Origin: Streptomyces sp. CB01249
GTDB taxonomy: Bacteria > Actinomycetota > Actinomycetes > Streptomycetales > Streptomycetaceae
NCBI RefSeq assembly: GCF_001905735.1
Contig: NZ_LISW01000005.1
Location: 89,969 to 153,968, forward strand
DNA: 64,000 nt
Direction: 5' to 3'
Positions 58,909 through 64,000 of the stretch are shown in pieces. The translations under genes were made by a program, and so were the position numbers. Position 1 is the stretch's first letter. Every line of letters starts with the position of its first letter. Under the pieces are notes generated by a model, which was given only the letters and a program-made list of their open reading frames with translations, made no database searches and was not told the origin of the DNA.

Positions 58909-59661
58909 TCAGGCGTCGACCTTCGCCATGACCTCGTCGCTCACGTCGAAGTTGGCGAAGACGTTCTGCACGTCGTCGCTGTCCTCCAGCGCGTCGATCA
59001 GCTTGAAGATCTTGCGCGCGCCCTCTTCGTCCAGGTCGACCTGCATGGTGGGCAGGAAGTTGGCCTCGGCCGAGTCGTAGTCGATGCCCGCCTCCTGGAG
59101 CGCGGTGCGGACCGCGACCATGTCGGTGGCCTCGCTGACGACCTCGAAGGAGTCGCCGAGGTCGTTGACCTCCTCGGCGCCCGCCTCGAGAACGGCACCG
59201 AGCACGTCGTCCTCGGTCAGCTCGCCCTTGGGGACGATGACGACGCCCTTGCGGTTGAAGAGGTACGAGACGGAACCCGGGTCGGCCATCGAACCGCCGT
59301 TGCGGGTCATGGCGACCCGTACGTCGGACGCGGCACGGTTGCGGTTGTCGGTGAGGCACTCGATGAGCACCGCGACACCGTTGGGGCCGTAACCCTCGTA
59401 CATGATCGTCTGGTAGTCGACGCCGCCCGCTTCGAGACCGCCACCGCGCTTGACCGCGGAGTCGATGTTCTTGTTCGGGACCGAACTCTTCTTCGCCTTC
59501 TGGATCGCGTCCACGAGGGTCGGGTTGCCCTCGGGGTCCACACCGCCGGTGCGGGCCGCGACCTCGATGTTCTTGATCAGCTTCGCGAAGAGCTTGCCGC
59601 GCTTGGCGTCAATCACGGCCTTCTTGTGCTTCGTCGTAGCCCATTTAGAGTGGCCGGACAT
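58909..59661 (-). CDS. yebC: YebC/PmpR-family protein
   Basis: 250 aa from the ATG (MSGHSKWATTKHKKAVID). TACO1/YebC family; N-terminal SGHSKW signature and GYGPNGVAVLIECLTDNRNRAA. Members act as transcription factors or ease translation of proline stretches. Between pdxT and ruvC, the common actinobacterial order. Confidence 0.96.
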   Translation of the reverse strand: MSGHSKWATTKHKKAVIDAKRGKLFAKLIKNIEVAARTGGVDPEGNPTLVDAIQKAKKSSVPNKNIDSAVKRGGGLEAGGVDYQTIMYEGYGPNGVAVLIECLTDNRNRAASDVRVAMTRNGGSMADPGSVSYLFNRKGVVIVPKGELTEDDVLGAVLEAGAEEVNDLGDSFEVVSEATDMVAVRTALQEAGIDYDSAEANFLPTMQVDLDEEGARKIFKLIDALEDSDDVQNVFANFDVSDEVMAKVDA

Positions 59662-59722
59662 CTGCCTTCTCCTTCGCGTCACCAAATTCCGTACGAACCC
59701 GAGAGATCCTACCGGGATCGAG

Positions 59723-60316
59723 TCACCCGGCCGCGCGCACCATCTCGGTGAAGTACGCGTGGAGCCGGTGATCCCCGGTCAGTTCCGGGTGGAACGAGGT
59801 GGCGAGGGCGTTGTTCTGGCGTACGGCCACGATGTGCCCGCCGTGCTCCGCGATCACCTTCGCCCCGGCGCCCACCGACTCGACCCAGGGGGCCCGGATG
59901 AAGACGCCCTCGACCGGCCCGCCGTCGATCCCGGCGACCTCGACGGCCGCCTCGAAGGACTCGTTCTGCCGCCCGAAAGCGTTACGGCGCACGATCATGT
60001 CGATGCCGCCCAGCGTCTCCTGGCCGGACCGGGGATCGAGGATCTTGTCGGCGAGCAGGATCATCCCGGCGCAGGTGCCGTAGACCGGCATCCCGGCCGC
60101 GATGCGCTCGCGCAGGGGGTCCAGCATGCCGAAGAGGGCGGCCAGCTTGGACATGGTGGTGGACTCGCCGCCGGGCAGGACCAGGCCGTCCACCTCGGCC
60201 AGCTCCTCGGGACGCCGGACCGGCCTGGCCAGGGCGTCCGCCGAGGCCAGGGCGATCAGGTGTTCCCGTACGTCGCCCTGGAGGGCCAGGACACCGATCA
60301 CAGGGGTGTCGTTCAT
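59723..60316 (-). CDS. pdxT: Pyridoxal 5'-phosphate synthase glutaminase PdxT
   Basis: 197 aa. Class I-like glutaminase: LPGGESTTMSKL, nucleophile Cys in GTCAGMILLA (about 80), His-Glu pair in SFHPELTGD near the C-terminus. Supplies ammonia to PdxS for PLP. ATG start, 6 bp after the pdxS stop. Confidence 0.97.
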   Translation of the reverse strand: MNDTPVIGVLALQGDVREHLIALASADALARPVRRPEELAEVDGLVLPGGESTTMSKLAALFGMLDPLRERIAAGMPVYGTCAGMILLADKILDPRSGQETLGGIDMIVRRNAFGRQNESFEAAVEVAGIDGGPVEGVFIRAPWVESVGAGAKVIAEHGGHIVAVRQNNALATSFHPELTGDHRLHAYFTEMVRAAG

Positions 60317-60322
60317 CGGTGA

Positions 60323-61243
60323 CTACCAGCCGCGGTTGGCGTAGCGCTCGGCCTCGGGCAGCGTGTCGCAGTTGATGCCGACCATGGCCTCGCCCAGGTT
60401 CCGGGAGGCGTCCGCGATGATCTTCGGGTCGTCGTAGAAGGTGGTGGCCTTCACGATGGCGGCGGCGCGCTTGGCCGGGTCGCCGGACTTGAAGATCCCG
60501 GAGCCGACAAAGACGCCCTCGGCGCCGAGCTGGCGCATCAGCGCCGCGTCGGCCGGGGTGGCGACGCCGCCCGCGGAGAACAGCACGACGGGCAGCTTGC
60601 CCAGCTCCGCGACCTCCTTGACCAGCTCGTAGGGGGCGCGCAGGTCCTTGGCGGCCGCGTACAGCTCGTTGTTGTCGTAGCCGCGCAGCCGGGCGATCTC
60701 GTTCTTGATCTGGCGCAGGTGGCGAACGGCCTCGACGACGTTGCCGGTGCCCGCCTCGCCCTTCGAGCGGATCATGGCCGCGCCCTCGGCGATACGGCGC
60801 AGCGCCTCGCCCAGGTTGGTGGCGCCGCAGACGAAGGGGGTGGTGAAGGCGAACTTGTCGCTGTGGTTGACCTCGTCGGCCGGGGTCAGGACCTCGGACT
60901 CGTCGATGTAGTCGACGCCGAGGGACTGCAGGACCTGCGCCTCCACGAAGTGGCCGATGCGAGACTTGGCCATCACCGGGATGGACACCGACTCGATGAT
61001 CTCCTCGATCATGTTCGGGTCCGACATCCGGGCCACGCCGCCGTCCTTGCGGATGTCCGCCGGCACCCGCTCCAGCGCCATGACGGCCACCGCGCCCGCG
61101 TCCTCGGCGATCTTCGCCTGCTCGGCGTTGACGACGTCCATGATCACGCCGCCCTTGAGCTGCTCGGCCATGCCGCGCTTGACGCGGGCGGTGCCGGTGG
61201 CCGGGGCGTCGGCGGACTGCGGGGTGCTGGGAAGCGTGGACAC
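60323..61243 (-). CDS. pdxS: Pyridoxal 5'-phosphate synthase PdxS
   Basis: 306 aa from the GTG (VSTLPSTPQSADAP). TIM-barrel synthase forming PLP from ribose 5-phosphate, glyceraldehyde 3-phosphate and ammonia. GGVIMDVVNAEQAKIAEDAG and VMAKSRIGHFVEAQ contain catalytic Asp and Lys; GGVATPADAALM near the second phosphate site. GAGG about 9 nt upstream. Confidence 0.97.
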   Translation of the reverse strand: MSTLPSTPQSADAPATGTARVKRGMAEQLKGGVIMDVVNAEQAKIAEDAGAVAVMALERVPADIRKDGGVARMSDPNMIEEIIESVSIPVMAKSRIGHFVEAQVLQSLGVDYIDESEVLTPADEVNHSDKFAFTTPFVCGATNLGEALRRIAEGAAMIRSKGEAGTGNVVEAVRHLRQIKNEIARLRGYDNNELYAAAKDLRAPYELVKEVAELGKLPVVLFSAGGVATPADAALMRQLGAEGVFVGSGIFKSGDPAKRAAAIVKATTFYDDPKIIADASRNLGEAMVGINCDTLPEAERYANRGW

Positions 61244-61393
61244 GGATGACCTCACTGGGGGGAGCGGATGCGGACGCGCCGAATGACGCACTCCCGAGCA
61301 AACTCCCCCGCACCAGTCCACAGCAAGGGCCAATAGGAGGCCGGTGGATCGTTTTCGCCTGCGTCCCCGCGTACGGGGGCGGGGCACTGTCCG

Positions 61394-61942
61394 TCAGCTG
61401 CCCGGCCGGTCCGCGAGGGCCACCGGCGGCTCGTCGTCCATCTCGAAGGCCAGCGGGAACGGCGCGTGCCCGGCCAGCCGGAACCACCGCACCGTGCGAT
61501 GGCGGCGCAGCGCCCGCGCCGCCCGGACCGCGTCGTTGTGGAAGCGGCGCGCCATCGGCACCCGCCGCACCGCCGCCGCCAGCTCGGACGCCGCCTCCTG
61601 GCCCCCGGGGATCTCCCGTACCGCCTCCACCTGCGCGCTCTCGCCGAACACCGCGCGCAGAGCGGTGCTCAGCTCGCTCTCGGCGACCTCGCGGTGGTCC
61701 TCGGGCGACTGCCGCGCGGCGTGCGCGGCCTCGTACAGCACGATCGACGCGGCCGGGTCGAGGACGCCGGAGGTGGCGAGCTCCTGGGTGACCGAGGCCC
61801 GGCGCAGGAGTTGCGCGTCGAGGGCGGCCCGGGCCGCGTCGATGCGGGTGTGCAGCCGGTCGAGGCGGCCGGCGGTCCAGCTGAGGTACAGGCCGATCGC
61901 GACGAGCACCACGACGGCCCAGATGATGAGGGTTACGGTCAC
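61394..61942 (-). CDS. LemA-like single-pass membrane protein
   Basis: 182 aa from the GTG (VTVTLIIWAVVVL); a TTG three codons earlier is possible and no good Shine-Dalgarno is seen. Transmembrane segment at about 2-20 then a helical domain (RLHTRIDAARAALDAQLLRRASVTQELA) resembling LemA. Function unknown. Lies between pimA (37 bp) and pdxS. Confidence 0.72.
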   Translation of the reverse strand: MTVTLIIWAVVVLVAIGLYLSWTAGRLDRLHTRIDAARAALDAQLLRRASVTQELATSGVLDPAASIVLYEAAHAARQSPEDHREVAESELSTALRAVFGESAQVEAVREIPGGQEAASELAAAVRRVPMARRFHNDAVRAARALRRHRTVRWFRLAGHAPFPLAFEMDDEPPVALADRPGS

Positions 61943-61979
61943 GGGCGGCAAGGCTACCGGGGAACGGGCCCCGCCCCGG

Positions 61980-63140
61980 CTACTCCCGGGCCAGCCCGAA
62001 CCGGGCGCGCAGCCCGGTGCGTTCGTCGGCCGCCACCGAGGCGGCGCCGTCCGTCACCGTCTCGTACACCGCGAGGATGTCCGCCCCGACCGTCGACCAG
62101 TCGAAGCGCCGGACATGGGCGCTCCCCCGCTCGCGCAGCCCGGCGCGCCGCTCCGGGTCGCCCAGCAGCCGGATCGCCGCCTCGGCCAGCGCGTCCGCGT
62201 TCTCGTTGGCGAACAGCTCGCCCGCCGCGCCCTGGTCCAGGACCTGCGCGAAGGCGTCCAGATCGCTGGCGAGGACCGGCGCGCCCGCCGACATGGCCTC
62301 GACCAGGATGATCCCGAAGCTCTCGCCCCCGGTGTTGGGCGCCACGTACAGGTCGACGCTGCGCAGCAGCCGCGCCTTGTCCTCGTCGCTCACCATGCCC
62401 AGGAACTCCACGCGCGAGCGCATCTCCTTCGGCAGCGAGGCGACGGCCTCCTCCTCGTCGCCCCGGCCCGCCACCAGCAGCCTGGTGTCCGGCCGGGCGG
62501 CCAGGATCGCGGGCAGCGCGCGCATCAGGACGGGCAGGCCCTTGCGGGGTTCGTCGATGCGGCCGATGAAGCCGATCGTGCCGCCCTGCCACTCGGGCCG
62601 GGGCTCGGCCCGCGCGAAGAAGTCGACGTCCACCCCGTTCGGGATGACCACGGCGTCCCCGCCCAGGTGCTCGACCAGGGTCCGGCGGGCGTACTCGCTG
62701 ACCGCGATCCGCGCGCTGATCTTCTCCAGCGCCGCCTGCAGGATCGCGTACGCGGCGATCATCGCCCGGGAGCGCGGGTTGGACGTGTGGAACGTGGCGA
62801 CGATCGGCCCCTGCGCCGCCCAGCAGGTCAGCAGCCCCAGCGACGGCGAGGTCGGCTCGTGGATGTGGATGACGTCGAACGTGCCCTCGTGCAGCCAGCG
62901 CCGCACCCGCGCCGCCGACAGGAACCCGAAGTTCAGCCGGGCCACCGAGCCGTTGTACGGGACCGGCACGGCCCGGCCCGCGGAGACCACGTACGGCGGC
63001 AGCGGCGTCTCGTCGTCGGCCGGGGCCAGCACGGACACCTCGTGGCCGAGCCGGATCAGGTGCTCGGCGAGGTCGCGGATGTGGAACTGCACTCCGCCGG
63101 GAACGTCCCAGGAGTACGGGCAGACGATGCCGATCTTCAC
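61980..63140 (-). CDS. pimA: Phosphatidyl-myo-inositol alpha-mannosyltransferase PimA
   Basis: 386 aa GT4/GT-B enzyme. N-terminal MKIGIVCPYSWDVPGGVQFH and C-terminal donor site APNTGGESFGIILVEAMSAG with the E-x7-E pattern. Adds the first mannose from GDP-Man to phosphatidylinositol on the inner membrane face. Coupled by ATGA-type overlap (GTGA) to the upstream acyltransferase, the usual PI-mannoside gene order, which supports PimA over other GT4 roles. Confidence 0.9.
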   Translation of the reverse strand: MKIGIVCPYSWDVPGGVQFHIRDLAEHLIRLGHEVSVLAPADDETPLPPYVVSAGRAVPVPYNGSVARLNFGFLSAARVRRWLHEGTFDVIHIHEPTSPSLGLLTCWAAQGPIVATFHTSNPRSRAMIAAYAILQAALEKISARIAVSEYARRTLVEHLGGDAVVIPNGVDVDFFARAEPRPEWQGGTIGFIGRIDEPRKGLPVLMRALPAILAARPDTRLLVAGRGDEEEAVASLPKEMRSRVEFLGMVSDEDKARLLRSVDLYVAPNTGGESFGIILVEAMSAGAPVLASDLDAFAQVLDQGAAGELFANENADALAEAAIRLLGDPERRAGLRERGSAHVRRFDWSTVGADILAVYETVTDGAASVAADERTGLRARFGLARE

Positions 63141-64000
63141 GTCGGGTCTCCGCTCCGGTCCGCACGGGGTTCGAGGTCGGCGATCCAGAGCCGTTGCAGC
63201 ATGTGCCAGTCCTCCGGGTGCTCGGCGATGCCCACGGCGAACGCGTCGGCCAGGGCCTGCGTCATCACAGACGTCCTCCCGGCCCGGTCACCTGACTCCG
63301 GCACCTCGACCGGCGGATGGATGCGCGCCTTCATCACCGGCGTGTCGTCGTACGAGAGCGTCACCGGCAGCAGCAGCGCGCCGGTCTGCTGGGCGAGCAG
63401 CGCGGGCCCGGCCGGCATCCGGGCCGTATCGCCGAAGAACGACACCTCGATGCCCGACGAGGACAGATCGCGGTCGGCGACCAGGCAGACCAGACCGCCC
63501 GACCGCAGCCGCCGGGCCAGCGTCCCGAACGCGGCACCGCCGGTGTGCGGCAGCACCTCCATGCCCAGGCCCTCGCGGTAGGCGACGAACCGGTCGTACA
63601 GCGATTCCGGCTTCAGCCGCTCGGCGACCGTCGTGAACGGCACCTTCAGGTCCGTCGTCACCCACGCCCCGGCCAGGTCCCAGTTCCCCAGGTGCGGCAG
63701 GGCGAGGATCACCCCGCGCCCCGAGTCGAGCCCGTCCGTCAGCCGGTGCGCGTCCGTGACGTCGATCGACGCCTTGATCCGCTCCGGGCTCCAGGTGGGC
63801 AGCCGGAACGACTCCATCCAGTAGCGCATGTACGAACGCATGCCGGCCCGCGACAGGGCGGCGAGCCTCGCCGGGTCGGCGTCCGGCACGACCCGCTTGA
63901 GGTTGGCCTCCAGGCGGAGCACGCTCTTGCCGCGGCGCTTCCACACCTGGTCGGCGAGGGTACGGAAGAGGGCCCGGGCGGCCGGTTCGGGCAGCGTCTT
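63137..64000 (-). CDS. Phosphatidylinositol mannoside acyltransferase (5' end outside window)
   Basis: Partial: the reading frame runs off the window end (first codons visible KTLPEPAARALFRTLADQ). HtrB/LpxL-type lysophospholipid acyltransferase (PatA-like): LPHLGNWDLAGAW carries the HxxxxD-like catalytic motif, and VADRDLSSSGIEVSFFG and the C-terminal EHPEDWHMLQRLW fit the family. Acylates PIM. Directly overlaps pimA. Confidence 0.9.
   Translation of the reverse strand, partial: KTLPEPAARALFRTLADQVWKRRGKSVLRLEANLKRVVPDADPARLAALSRAGMRSYMRYWMESFRLPTWSPERIKASIDVTDAHRLTDGLDSGRGVILALPHLGNWDLAGAWVTTDLKVPFTTVAERLKPESLYDRFVAYREGLGMEVLPHTGGAAFGTLARRLRSGGLVCLVADRDLSSSGIEVSFFGDTARMPAGPALLAQQTGALLLPVTLSYDDTPVMKARIHPPVEVPESGDRAGRTSVMTQALADAFAVGIAEHPEDWHMLQRLWIADLEPRADRSGDPT

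Overview
The window is a high-GC chromosomal segment with GTG and TTG starts, tightly overlapping operons, and actinobacterial marker genes (BldD, sIHF, GuaB1, PimA, helicase-less PriA). Gene content and order match the conserved core of a Streptomyces chromosome; from memory this is the guaB1-metK-pyr-bldD-aro-alaS-relA-sec-ruv-pdx-pim stretch (the SCO1461-SCO1526 region of S. coelicolor). I see no insertion sequence, phage, CRISPR, tRNA or rRNA gene. Almost everything is on the minus strand. The plus-strand genes are a terpene cyclase, a small unknown, bldD, an NB-ARC/TPR protein, an iron-box gene with a DUF2470 domain, a cyclophilin and a DUF349 protein.

Layout: 0-4 kb holds guaB1, a stand-alone class I terpene synthase and a SorC-type sugar regulator. 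4-13.5 kb holds rpe-rsmB-fmt, an unknown small gene, priA, metK, coaBC and rpoZ. 13.5-25 kb holds gmk and sihF, then the pyrimidine cluster pyrR-pyrB-pyrC-(PH protein)-carA-carB-pyrD-pyrF, transcribed away from bldD. 25-39 kb is one long minus-strand series: DUF948, DUF6167, alaS, ruvX, mltG, aroE, aroC, aroK, aroB, aroQ, a P-loop protein, an M24 peptidase, efp, nusB. 39-49.5 kb is mixed: NB-ARC/TPR protein, rpsD, DUF2470 protein, rarA, VKOR, hisS, an MBL hydrolase, cyclophilin and DUF349. 49.5-56.3 kb is yajC-secD-secF-apt and relA. 56.4-64 kb is ruvCAB, yebC, pdxST, a LemA-like membrane protein, pimA and a truncated PIM acyltransferase.

The genes are mostly housekeeping: pyrimidine and chorismate synthesis, PLP synthesis, protein export, stringent response, recombination and PI-mannoside synthesis. 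The most interesting signals are regulatory. Two repair units, ruvCAB and rarA, carry complete matches to the RecA-NDp (PafBC-type) damage promoter, and the rarA copy predicts a leaderless mRNA. priA has a degenerate copy with the same spacing. A PyrR RNA-binding motif lies just before the pyrR Shine-Dalgarno. A BldD-type operator overlaps the apparent bldD promoter. A near-perfect DmdR iron box sits in the 56-bp gap between divergent rpsD and the DUF2470 gene. The DUF349 gene has a compact, highly structured leader that I cannot assign to a known family.
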